Assembly: GCA_965247385.1 (NCBI GenBank)
Contig: CBDFHG010000007.1
Span: 434,001 to 498,000, forward strand
Source: Thermohalobaculum sp965247385
GTDB taxonomy: Bacteria; Pseudomonadota; Alphaproteobacteria; Rhodobacterales; Rhodobacteraceae
Length of the DNA stretch: 64,000 nucleotides
Reading direction: 5' to 3'
Made by a program: the position numbers and the translations under genes. The notes beneath the pieces were generated by a model, which was not told the origin of the DNA, searched no databases, and saw only the letters and a program-made list of their open reading frames with translations. Below are positions 53,294 through 61,504 of this stretch, in pieces; position 1 is the first letter of the stretch; every line of letters starts with the position of its first letter.

Positions 53294-53484
53294 TACGCAG
53301 CCTCCTCGTCTTCGGGCTTGGACGCGGCATGCACCTCTTTGCACGCATTCACCGCTTGTTTGTAGGCCTGCCTGTCGGTGCCAAACAGCAACTGCGAGGC
53401 TAAAACCGTCAGAGGAATTTCGTCGTCATTCGGGAGCTGCACCGTAATGTTAAGAAAGCCATCGTCATCAATGTCTGCATGCAT
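53293..53484 (-). CDS. Small protein between the Abi_C-like gene and hsdR, 63 aa
   Basis: The product (MHADIDDDGFLNITVQLPND ... YKQAVNACKEVHAASKPEDE) is acidic and hydrophilic. Its start lies inside the end of the preceding gene (17-bp overlap) and its stop overlaps the hsdR start, so it is tightly coupled in the operon. I do not recognise it. Position suggests a small accessory or regulator of the restriction subunit. Confidence 0.6.
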   Translation of the reverse strand: MHADIDDDGFLNITVQLPNDDEIPLTVLASQLLFGTDRQAYKQAVNACKEVHAASKPEDEEAA

Positions 53485-54055
53485 GCAGTGCAGCGTACTG
53501 GTCGATCAAGGCATTCCCAGATCTGAACCTCTCATAGGGTTCGAGCGTCACGGTCGGATCCGGCTCCATCTCAAGATAGGCCTCGTGCAGAAAGGTGACC
53601 AATGCATCGGCGGCCAGAACTGCGGCGCGTCGATGATGGGCGGAAAGCTTATGTGCGAAACCCTGTTTGCCGTGGCTGATCGGGCCTGCAACATTCCGGA
53701 ACTTGCCCAGTTCATCGACGAGCTTGAAATGCTGCGACAGCAGCTTGCTGAACGGATCGTCGCGACTTTCGGTGAGGTCCAGCAGGCGCACCGCGGCCGA
53801 CACCCAGTCCTTGAAGCTGGGCGTTTCGGCCTTGATCGGGCTATCTTTCCATTCCTTGATCGGATTGACCGGATCGTCGAGGTTTTCGATGATGACTCGG
53901 CAGGCGCATTCGACAAACCCTTTGGATGCGTCGATGCAGCCGTCGTTCTCCTCGGCGAACGTCTGCCTCAGCGTTTGAAACGTCTGTTGCAGCATTGGTG
54001 CGTGATACCAATGAGCACAGAAAGCCTTAATGCCGGGATACCATGCCTCGGTCAT
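53468..54055 (-). CDS. Abortive-infection C-terminal (Abi_C, HEPN-like) protein
   Basis: The 195-residue protein shows CIDASKGFVECACRVIIENL followed by the Abi_C-like segment GKFRNVAGPISHGKQGFAHK and RRAAVLAADALVTFLHEAYL. Abi_C domains are HEPN relatives, and the R...H pair here has seven intervening residues, one more than usual. The start overlaps the hsdS stop by four bases (ATGA). It probably provides an RNase-like or abortive response alongside the restriction system. Confidence 0.7.
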   Translation of the reverse strand: MTEAWYPGIKAFCAHWYHAPMLQQTFQTLRQTFAEENDGCIDASKGFVECACRVIIENLDDPVNPIKEWKDSPIKAETPSFKDWVSAAVRLLDLTESRDDPFSKLLSQHFKLVDELGKFRNVAGPISHGKQGFAHKLSAHHRRAAVLAADALVTFLHEAYLEMEPDPTVTLEPYERFRSGNALIDQYAALHACRH

Positions 54056-55587
54056 GAGGCGTTCCTTATCGTTTTCTCAGCATCGCTCAGTTTGATTTCC
54101 CCGGACATGAGCTTGGGAAGGAGAAGGTTGCGGGTCTGGGCTAGTGCCGAAGATTCCTTCGCGTTCGCGACAATGCGGTTGTAGAGCGGGCGAACAAGGC
54201 CCTCGTATGTCACAAGGACTTCATCCGAAGGAACCGTGACGGGAACGGGTCGAAACGCCTTCCTGCTGATCTCGGCGAAGGTAGAGCCGCCAGAGATGCC
54301 CTTGATGTAATCGAGATTCTCGTAGCACCAGAACAAGGCAAATACGTTCGGCAATCGCTTCTCACAAACCATGGCGATGAAGCCTTGGTTCACAGCGGTC
54401 GGCACCTCGGCAATGGCGACATAGCCAATAGGCGCGCGCGATGACAGAAGCACCGTGCCGACTGGTAAAAGGCCGGAGCTGATCTTCTCGACCCCGGCGT
54501 CAGTAATCTTCCTGTCCGTATCCAGTAAGACCGGCGACGCCAGCTTCGACAGGTCCTTCGGTGTGGCCCAGTGGTGCTCGCCACCGTCCCAGTAGGCGGC
54601 TTCTTTCGTACTAGGGGTCGCGCCTCCTACAGCTTCGACCTCCTTGCCGATCTCCGAAACCTCCCACCCAACCGACTTGTCCTCGTCGTCGAGGGCATCG
54701 GGAAACCGGTCCCAGATTTCCGGCGCGAGGTATGGCTCGCGGCCTTCGGCCTTGGCGCGGGTGGGGCCAAAATCGACGAACCAGTCCTTGAAGATCGCCC
54801 GCGCCATCGCCTCCAGTGTTTCGTTCATTCTTCGGTTCAGGTCGATCTTGTTGTCAAGGGAGGTGAGGGTCGCTGCAATAGTGCGTTGCTCAGGTGGAGA
54901 GGGGACTTCCAAGTCTCGAACGTACACCGCTGCCCTTGTCGTTGATGGAATTGGAGAGCCGTCGTCAATTTCACCCAGGTTGTAATGGATAATCGCATAA
55001 TAGAGCCAGCGCATGTCCAGTTCTTCAGACTTGGGTTTGACGTAGTAAGCGGTGTCAATAACGAAAAATGGTTCACGGCTGAAATGAACACCCCGATAGG
55101 CACCTTTTCTGCCTAAAATGATTCCCGGACCAGGGGCTGAGGGAGCTTCGGTCCAACCTATTGGCCCATTCGTTCCAAAGACACGATAGGGCGCTATGGC
55201 ATTCTTGTAGCCCCGAATGGCCTTGCCATATTCCAGACTGATTTCCTTACCCCATTTCGTTTTTCGCCATTTCTCACCCAACGGAAACTCAACCTTGTTT
55301 TTCCTAATAATTTTCCTGAACGACTCCGAGGTGCTGGCCCAATCGACCACGTCCACCTTCCAGGGGAGGTCAGACTCGCTAAAATCCTCCTTCAGGGATG
55401 CCAGCACCCCAAGGTCCAACGGTTCATCCCCCAGGATGACGAGATCAAGGTCAGAGTAGGCCTTGGCTGTCCAGGTAACCCGGGAGCCAAAGGCCCATAC
55501 GTTCCGCTCGGGCACATGACGGTGCATGATCGCCCGGATAATTTCCAGGTGATCGGGCCGTGCATCAATGAAGGGCTGATTGCTCAC
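54052..55587 (-). CDS. MNT nucleotidyltransferase antitoxin fused to HsdS specificity subunit
   Basis: Residues 1 to about 102 are a complete MNT domain: AFGSRVTWTAKAYSDLDLVI has the GS-x10-D-x-D active site (G34, S35, D46, D48), followed by KVDVVDWASTSESFRKIIRK. From about residue 108 the protein is a type I specificity subunit with a first target-recognition domain (to about 230), the helical spacer PPEQRTIAATLTSLDNKIDL, a second recognition domain (about 308-455) and the closing helix RNLLLPKLMSGEIKL. Start is GTG, overlapping the hepT stop by four bases, as for stand-alone mntA after hepT. MNT antitoxins modify HepT toxins by adding AMP to a tyrosine; HsdS selects the DNA site for HsdM and HsdR. 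The fusion would link both activities. No internal stop or shift is visible. Confidence 0.88.
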   Translation of the reverse strand: MSNQPFIDARPDHLEIIRAIMHRHVPERNVWAFGSRVTWTAKAYSDLDLVILGDEPLDLGVLASLKEDFSESDLPWKVDVVDWASTSESFRKIIRKNKVEFPLGEKWRKTKWGKEISLEYGKAIRGYKNAIAPYRVFGTNGPIGWTEAPSAPGPGIILGRKGAYRGVHFSREPFFVIDTAYYVKPKSEELDMRWLYYAIIHYNLGEIDDGSPIPSTTRAAVYVRDLEVPSPPEQRTIAATLTSLDNKIDLNRRMNETLEAMARAIFKDWFVDFGPTRAKAEGREPYLAPEIWDRFPDALDDEDKSVGWEVSEIGKEVEAVGGATPSTKEAAYWDGGEHHWATPKDLSKLASPVLLDTDRKITDAGVEKISSGLLPVGTVLLSSRAPIGYVAIAEVPTAVNQGFIAMVCEKRLPNVFALFWCYENLDYIKGISGGSTFAEISRKAFRPVPVTVPSDEVLVTYEGLVRPLYNRIVANAKESSALAQTRNLLLPKLMSGEIKLSDAEKTIRNAS

Positions 55588-55999
55588 GCTGCCTTCGTTC
55601 GTTTGCGGAGTTGTTTCAGGAGGAAACGCGCTTCATCCAGAAATGCCGGGATTTTTTCGATCACCAGTAAGGCTTTTTCCTCGTTATAGGTATGGCTGGT
55701 ATCGGTTCTGGACTGCCGATATTTCTTCCACTCTTCCCAGTCGCTCAGCAACAGCCCTTGTTCGTTGCCCGTGCGTATCAGGTCCTGGAACGACATGCCG
55801 TCGATATCGTCCGGGGTAGGTGCCGCCATTTCCAGATACCGCTTGAGGGTTTTGTGGGCGAGTTCATAGTAAACTCGAATCGTTGAATGACGCCATCTCG
55901 AATCAATGTATCGTCTGGCTGCTCTCTTAGAACATCCAAGCCCTCCGAAAATCGATCAATCGCTTTGGCAAAGGACGTTGTATCCAGTTCAATCGCCAT
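55584..55999 (-). pseudogene. hepT: HepT toxin (HEPN, HI0074-like), one frameshift
   Basis: Residues 1-44 (MAIELDTTSFAKAIDRFSEG ... QRFEFT) read from ATG 55999. One missing base near 55868 shifts the frame; after it comes YELAHKTLKRYLEMAAPTPD and QSRTDTSHTYNEEKALLVIE with the RX4HXY motif of HepT RNases (R-TDTS-H-T-Y). Corrected length is about 137 residues. The start lies one base after hsdM and the stop overlaps the MNT::HsdS start. HepT cleaves RNA and is neutralised by its MNT partner. The lesion may be real inactivation or a base-calling error. Confidence 0.75.
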
Positions 56000-56000
56000 A

Positions 56001-57560
56001 TCATGTCTCTACCTTTGCTAATTGTTCTTGGATGCGGGTCTTCAGTCGGTCACCTTCCTTGAACTGATCGTCCAGTTTTTCCTGCAAGGCCGCGAAACGT
56101 TCGGCAAATGGCGTGTCGTCCTCCTCTACTGTTTCCATACCGACATACCGCCCCGGCGTCAGGACGTACCCGTGACACTTGATTTCCTCCAGTGTCGCCG
56201 ACTTGCAGAAGCCGGGCACGTCCGCGTAGCCCTTACCCTCCCGCCAACTGTGATAGACTTCCGCGATCTTGCTGATGTCGGCGTCGGAGAATTCCCTCCG
56301 GGTCCGGTCCACCATGTGGCCCAGCTTGCGGGCGTCGATGAACAGCGCCTCGCCGCGCCGGTCGCGCAAGCGAACGTCGCGGGTCAGGCCGTTCGACTTG
56401 TCTTTCGTCAGGAACCATAGACAGGCCGGGATCTGCGTCGAGTAGAACAACTGTCCCGGCAGGGCGATCATGCAGTCGACCACTTCCGGCGCGCCGTTCA
56501 CGCCTTCGATCATCGCCTTGCGGATGTCGCCCTCTCCCGACTGGGTGGCGGACATGGAGCCGTTAGCCAGCACCACGCCGGCCGTACCGGTAGGGCTGAG
56601 GTGGTGGGCGATGTGCTGAAGCCAGGCGAAGTTGGCGTTTCCGACCGGCGGAAGACCGTATTTCCAACGAGCGTCCTCGCGCAGCCGTTCGCCGCCCCAG
56701 TCGGAGATGTTGAAGGGCGGATTGGCGAGGATGAAATCGGACCTGAGGTCGGGCAACTCGTCCTTGTGGAAACTGCCGTCGCTGTTCCAGCGGATGTCGG
56801 CGTCGATGCCGCGCACCGCGAGGTTCATCCTCGCCAGCCGCCAAGTGGTGTAATTGGACTCCTGGCCGTAGATGGCAATGTCGCCGATCCGTCCGCCGTG
56901 GCTTGCGACAAACTTCTCCGACTGGACGAACATGCCGCCCGAACCGCAACAGGGGTCGTAGACGCGGCCCTTGTAGGGTTCCAGCATCTCGACCAGCAGG
57001 GCGACCACCGAGCGGGGCGTGTAGAACTCGCCGCCGCGCTTGCCCTCGGAACCGGCGAACTGGCCGAGGAAGCACTCGTAGACGCGGCCCAGGACGTCCT
57101 GGGCCTTGTCCTGTTCCTCGCCCAGCGCAATGCCGGAAACGAGGTCGATAAGTTCGCCCAGCATGACCGAGTTGAGCGCCGGTCGGGCGTAGTCCTTGGG
57201 CAGAACGCCCTTCAGGCTCGTATTGACCCTTTCAATGGCCAGCATCGCCTCGTCGATCAGCTTGCCGATGCCGGATTGCTTGGCGCTGGCTTGTAGATGT
57301 GACCAGCGGGCTTCTTTGGGCACCCAGAATACGTTTTCGGCCGAGTACTCGTCGGGATCCTCTGCGCCTTCGGGATATTCGGCCAAAAGCTCGCTGCGCT
57401 TGGCTTCGAAACTGTCGGAGATATGCTTGAGGAAGATCAGGCCCAGCGCGACATGCTTGTAATCCGACGGCTCCATGTTGCCGCGCAGCTTGTCGGCGGT
57501 CTTGAAGAGGTCCGCTTCGAATCCGAGGTTTGCCCCGCTGTTACTCGGCTGCTTTGCCAT
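56001..57560 (-). CDS. hsdM: Type I restriction-modification methylase subunit M
   Basis: The 519-residue methylase has an N-terminal helical HsdM_N region (NLGFEADLFKTADKLRGNM), AdoMet motif I in YDPCCGSGGMFVQSEKF near residue 205, and catalytic motif IV NPPFNISDWGG near 280, the N6-adenine pattern. The ATG overlaps the stop of the phd-like gene by one base. It forms the methylase core with HsdS. Confidence 0.93.
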   Translation of the reverse strand: MAKQPSNSGANLGFEADLFKTADKLRGNMEPSDYKHVALGLIFLKHISDSFEAKRSELLAEYPEGAEDPDEYSAENVFWVPKEARWSHLQASAKQSGIGKLIDEAMLAIERVNTSLKGVLPKDYARPALNSVMLGELIDLVSGIALGEEQDKAQDVLGRVYECFLGQFAGSEGKRGGEFYTPRSVVALLVEMLEPYKGRVYDPCCGSGGMFVQSEKFVASHGGRIGDIAIYGQESNYTTWRLARMNLAVRGIDADIRWNSDGSFHKDELPDLRSDFILANPPFNISDWGGERLREDARWKYGLPPVGNANFAWLQHIAHHLSPTGTAGVVLANGSMSATQSGEGDIRKAMIEGVNGAPEVVDCMIALPGQLFYSTQIPACLWFLTKDKSNGLTRDVRLRDRRGEALFIDARKLGHMVDRTRREFSDADISKIAEVYHSWREGKGYADVPGFCKSATLEEIKCHGYVLTPGRYVGMETVEEDDTPFAERFAALQEKLDDQFKEGDRLKTRIQEQLAKVET

Positions 57561-57742
57561 TACTCGTCACCCTTATTCTGCGACGGAAGAACAGTGTCCC
57601 CGGTCAATCTCTCGTATTCTTCGACCGCCGTGACCACGACGAATGGCCGACCGTGTTTTTCAACGACAACGGGCTCGCCACGGGCGGTATCAATCATGCG
57701 GCCGAAGTTGTATTTGGCCTCACGGGCGGAAATCGCCTTCAT
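57560..57742 (-). CDS. Phd/YefM-type antitoxin at the head of the hsd operon
   Basis: The 60-residue protein MKAISAREAKYNFGRMIDTA followed by EPVVVEKHGRPFVVVTAVEE has the Phd/YefM DNA-binding fold pattern. GGGAG lies seven bases upstream of the ATG, and an 18-bp palindrome overlaps its promoter. No Doc, YoeB or PIN toxin gene follows; hsdM does, with a one-base overlap. It is probably an autorepressor that controls the restriction operon. A longer frame to 57793 is rejected because it would include the promoter. Confidence 0.8.
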   Translation of the reverse strand: MKAISAREAKYNFGRMIDTARGEPVVVEKHGRPFVVVTAVEEYERLTGDTVLPSQNKGDE

Positions 57743-57762
57743 GGGACATCTCCCTTTTGACG

Positions 57763-57793
57763 CCATTGTGGCCACAATGGCCAGATGTGTCAA
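57763..57793 (-). promoter_or_regulatory. Promoter and palindromic operator of the phd-hsd operon
   Basis: On the minus strand TTGACA (57788-57793) and CACAAT (57765-57770) are spaced by 17 bases. The perfect palindrome CCATTGTGGCCACAATGG (57763-57780) covers the -10 region, where binding of the Phd-like protein would block transcription. Phd-family repressors bind such palindromes. Confidence 0.7.
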
Positions 57794-57800
57794 TCACAGA

Positions 57801-58641
57801 TCAACCCAGCCATCGGGATTTAATGATCAAAGGGTGCCCCGATCCTGGCTGCCCCTTTCTTGAAGCCCCGCTCGCCATCGCGGCGATGCTGTCCGCTTCC
57901 TCGTTCAACCTTAGCCCCATGGTGGTCAGCCCATGCAGCGCGGCGTGAGCGTAGACGAAGGTGTCGAGGGCCTCGTTGCGCTCGCCGTCGCGCTTGGGTT
58001 GTCAGGAGCGGATCGGGCGACCGCGTTCGAAGCGGGTGACGACACGTTCGGCGATCAACTAGCGGAAGTAGTCTGCATCGAGATTGCGCGGAAAATGGAC
58101 GAAGCCCGGTCCCGGTTCGAGGAGCTTGAGGCGCGCGTAGACCGCGTCCTTCACCGCATCCACGCCGACGATGAAGAGCGGGATCTTGCCCTTGTTGGTG
58201 CGCGTTGGGCGGCGTGGCCACACGGGAATGCCGGGTCCACCACGCCCCTTGATCGCCCAGATGCAGCGCGCCAGCCTTGTGCGGCAGAACTCATAGGCGG
58301 CTTTCGTGTGGTGGCCGCCAGTATCAATGGCCACGGCGCGGATTGGCAGATCGGGCATGGCCTGCGCGTGCGCATAGGTGGCCTGCAGCGCCAGATCGAG
58401 ATCGGCCCAAACGCGCGGGCAAGATGGATCGCCCCAGATCACGCGATAGTCGATGACGCAAGCATCCTCATCGTGGCCCCAGCCAATAACCTGAAGCTCG
58501 TGCCGGTCGCCCTGCACGTCGACACTCGCCGTCAGCACGGCCACCCTGGCGAGAAGTTCCGCGCCCCAGCTTCCACCCCCTGGATTTACCACCGCGCGCT
58601 GCCTGCCGAGGCCGGCGCCGCGATGATCTTCCGCCCGCTCA
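57801..58641 (-). pseudogene. Phage terminase large subunit (GpA-type) remnant
   Basis: One frame contains VAVLTASVDVQGDRHELQVI, VIDYRVIWGDP and AIDTGGHHTKAAYEFCRTRL, typical of the nuclease part of lambda GpA-like terminases, then DADYFR, a TAG (58059-58061), LIAERVVTRFERGRPIRS, a TGA (58002-58004), and QPKRDGERNEALDTFVYAHA to a stop at 57801. The N-terminal ATPase half is missing, cut at the border of repeat B. It is the only clear phage gene in the window. Confidence 0.75.
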
Positions 58642-58768
58642 CGTTGAAGCAGCCTGCCAAGCCTGGAACCGTCTTGTCGACCAGCCATGGCAAATCATGT
58701 CAATCGGACTCCGGGATTGGGCCCATCGGGATTGGGCCCATAACGGTCATCATCAATGACCTTTGGTA
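58642..58768. repeat. Repeat B, copy 2 (next to tRNA-Val)
   Basis: 127 bp matching 32989-33100, with an internal 15-base tandem duplication. The homology begins exactly at CGTTGAAGC, where the terminase remnant ends, and stops 23 bases before tRNA-Val. Confidence 0.9.
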
Positions 58769-58791
58769 TAAGGCATTGATCTTGCGGGATA

Positions 58792-58867
58792 TGGTGGGCG
58801 GTGAGAGACTCGAACTCCCGACATCCTCGGTGTAAACGAGGCGCTCTACCAACTGAGCTAACCGCCC
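58792..58867 (-). tRNA. tRNA-Val (TAC)
   Basis: The 76-base gene begins GGGCGGT, pairs with ACCGCCC, and has discriminator A and an encoded CCA. The anticodon loop GTTTACA gives TAC for valine. It marks the right border of the accessory island. In many alphaproteobacteria a tRNA-Val and tRNA-Asp lie close together between lon and nuoA; here about 31 kb separates them. Confidence 0.95.
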
Positions 58868-59019
58868 CTCCCAATAATAATTTGATCCGGAGGGTTGTCC
58901 GCGCGCTTTATCCGCATCCAGCCCACCAACGTCAACAGCGCTTTACGCGCCTTGGTGTTTTGCGCCTGTCCGGTCCCCTCGGTGACCTGCGCGCAGCAGA
59001 CACGGGGTGAAAAGTGGAT

Positions 59020-59040
59020 GAGTCTCGCGCTGCGAGACTC
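59020..59040 (-). terminator. Hairpin terminator after lon
   Basis: GAGTCTCGC and GCGAGACTC form a 9-bp stem with a 3-base loop five bases after the lon stop. On the minus strand ATCCACTTTT follows, a short U-rich tail. The remaining bases between lon and tRNA-Val hold no gene; a hupB gene, often present here in relatives, is absent. Confidence 0.5.
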
Positions 59041-59044
59041 CGTA

Positions 59045-61504
59045 TCAGTGCGCCAGTGACACCCCCGCCCCGGAAGCGTCATCGTCGGTCACCGGCGTGA
59101 CCGGTTCGGCGTCCTCATCCCATTCGATCGGCTCGGGCTGGCGCACCAGCGCCACCTTCAGCACGTCGGTGACGGTCTCGGCCGGGATGATCTCGAGTCC
59201 CGATTTCACGTTGTCGGGGATGTCCGGCAGGTCCTTGATGTTTTCCTTCGGGATCAACACCGTCTTGATGCCGCCCCTGAGCGCTGCCAGCAACTTCTCC
59301 TTCAACCCGCCAATCGGCAACACTCGGCCACGCAGGGTGATCTCGCCGGTCATCGCGACGTCGCGCCTGACCGGGATCTGGGTCAGCACCGAGACGATCG
59401 AGGTGACCATCGCCACACCGGCCGAAGGGCCGTCCTTCGGGGTCCCGCCCTCGGGCACGTGGACGTGGATGTCGATCTTCTCGAAGCTCGGCGGCTTAAT
59501 GCCGTAATGGGTCGACTTCGCGCGCACGAAGCTGGCCGCCGCGTCAATCGATTCCTTCATCACGTCACCTAGCTTGCCGGTGGTTTTCATCCGGCCCTTG
59601 CCGGGAAGCCGCAGCGCTTCGATGTGCAGGAGGTCCCCGCCGACCGAAGTATAGGCGAGCCCGGTGGTGACGCCAATCTGGTCCTCCTCCTCGGCCAGAC
59701 CGTGGCGGTAGCGCGGCACGCCCAGATAATGTTCCAGAAGGTCCGGCGTGACCTCGACCGATTTGGTGTCGCCGCGCACGATCTCGGTCAGCACCTTGCG
59801 GCACAGCTTGGCCAGTTCGCGTTCCAGGTTCCGCACACCAGCCTCGCGGGTATAGGTCCGGACGATCTCCAGGAGCGCCGCGTCGGTCAGGCTGAACTCG
59901 CTCTCCTTCAGCCCATGCTCCTTCGTCTGCTTCGGCTGCAGGTGGCGGCGGGCAATCTGGACCTTCTCGTCCTCGATGTAGCCGGCCAACGCGATAATCT
60001 CTACGCGGTCCAGCAGCGGCTGGGGCATGTTGTAGGTGTTGGCCGTGGTGATGAACATCACGTGGCTGAGGTCGTACTCGACCTCGAGATAATGGTCCGA
60101 GAAGGTGTTGTTCTGCTCCGGATCCAGCACCTCCAGCATCGCGCTTGCCGGGTCACCGCGAAAATCGTGGCCCATCTTGTCGATCTCGTCCAAGAGGATC
60201 AGCGGGTTAGTGGTCTTGGCTTTTTTCATCGCCTGGATGATCTTGCCCGGCATCGAGCCGATATAGGTACGTCGATGGCCCCTGATCTCGGCCTCGTCAC
60301 GCACACCGCCCAGCGAAATACGGATGAACTCGCGTCCGGTGGCCCGTGCAACCGACTTGCCCAGCGAAGTCTTGCCGACGCCCGGCGGTCCGACAAGACA
60401 CAGGATCGGCCCCTTCATCGTGGCCGAGCGCTGCTGCACGGCGAGATACTCGACCATGCGCTCCTTGACCTTCTCGAGCCCGTAATGATCGGCGTCGAGG
60501 ATATCCTGAGCCTTGTTCAGGTCCTTCTTGACCCGGGACTTCTTGCCCCAGGGGATCGACAGCATCCAGTCCAGATAGTTTCGCACAACGGTCGATTCCG
60601 CCGACATCGGACTCATCTGGCGCAGCTTCTTGAGCTCGTTCAGGGCCTTTTCGCGAGCCTCCTTCGAGAATTTGGTTTCCTCGATCTTTTCTTCGTATTC
60701 GGTAGTCTCGTCGCGGCCTTCGTCACTATCACCCAGCTCGCGCTGGATGGCCTTCATCTGTTCGTTCAGATAGTAGTCGCGCTGGGTCCGCTCCATCTGG
60801 TTCTTGACCCGGCTCTTGATCTTCTTCTCGACGTGCAGGACCGAAATCTCGCCCTCGACCATCTTCAGCAGCATCTCCAGCCGCCCGGCGACACCAGGCT
60901 CCTCCAGCAGCTTCTGGCGCTCCAACAGCTTGACGCCGAGATGGCCTGCGATGGTGTCGGCCAGCTTGGCGGCATTCTCGATTTCGCCGATATTGGCCAG
61001 CGTCTCCTCGGGGACATTCTTGTTCAGCTTCACGTAGCGCTCGAACCGTTCGGTCAGCGAGCGCGACAGGGCCTCGACCATGGCGTCGTCCGATACGCTG
61101 TCGGCCATCTCCTCGGCCTCGGCCTCGAAATAGGATTCGTTCTCGACGAAGTTCAGGATTTTCGCCCGGGTCCGCCCTTCAACCAGCACCTTCACGGTCC
61201 CGTCCGGCAGCTTCAACATTTGCAGCACATTGGCCAACGCCCCGACCCGGTAGATATCGCCCTCCTCCGGGTCTTCCTTGGCCGCATCCTTCTGACTTGC
61301 AAGCAGAATCTGGCGATCATCCTTCATCACCTGCTCAAGCGCACGTACCGAGCGCTCGCGCCCGACGAACAGCGGCACGATCATGTGCGGAAACACGACG
61401 ATGTCGCGCAGCGGCAGGACCGGATAAGTGGCGATGGTCTTGTCTGTCATTTCTGCTGCCTCTGACATTGCGGGAGAGGACACGATGGTCCGCTCCTCAT
61501 TCAT
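59045..61504 (-). CDS. lon: ATP-dependent protease Lon
   Basis: The 819-residue protease has an N-terminal substrate-binding domain (YPVLPLRDIVVFPHMIVPLF), Walker A GPPGVGKT near residue 368, Walker B LLDEIDKM near 434, and the Ser-Lys proteolytic dyad in KDGPSAGVAMV (near 693) and LKEKLLAALRGG (near 736). It degrades damaged and regulatory proteins. The start is uncertain: ATG 61504 has no clear ribosome-binding site; GTG 61483 has GAGGAG nine bases upstream; ATG 61447 (MTDKTIATYPVL) fits relatives. It follows clpX on the same strand. Confidence 0.94.
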   Translation of the reverse strand: MNEERTIVSSPAMSEAAEMTDKTIATYPVLPLRDIVVFPHMIVPLFVGRERSVRALEQVMKDDRQILLASQKDAAKEDPEEGDIYRVGALANVLQMLKLPDGTVKVLVEGRTRAKILNFVENESYFEAEAEEMADSVSDDAMVEALSRSLTERFERYVKLNKNVPEETLANIGEIENAAKLADTIAGHLGVKLLERQKLLEEPGVAGRLEMLLKMVEGEISVLHVEKKIKSRVKNQMERTQRDYYLNEQMKAIQRELGDSDEGRDETTEYEEKIEETKFSKEAREKALNELKKLRQMSPMSAESTVVRNYLDWMLSIPWGKKSRVKKDLNKAQDILDADHYGLEKVKERMVEYLAVQQRSATMKGPILCLVGPPGVGKTSLGKSVARATGREFIRISLGGVRDEAEIRGHRRTYIGSMPGKIIQAMKKAKTTNPLILLDEIDKMGHDFRGDPASAMLEVLDPEQNNTFSDHYLEVEYDLSHVMFITTANTYNMPQPLLDRVEIIALAGYIEDEKVQIARRHLQPKQTKEHGLKESEFSLTDAALLEIVRTYTREAGVRNLERELAKLCRKVLTEIVRGDTKSVEVTPDLLEHYLGVPRYRHGLAEEEDQIGVTTGLAYTSVGGDLLHIEALRLPGKGRMKTTGKLGDVMKESIDAAASFVRAKSTHYGIKPPSFEKIDIHVHVPEGGTPKDGPSAGVAMVTSIVSVLTQIPVRRDVAMTGEITLRGRVLPIGGLKEKLLAALRGGIKTVLIPKENIKDLPDIPDNVKSGLEIIPAETVTDVLKVALVRQPEPIEWDEDAEPVTPVTDDDASGAGVSLAH

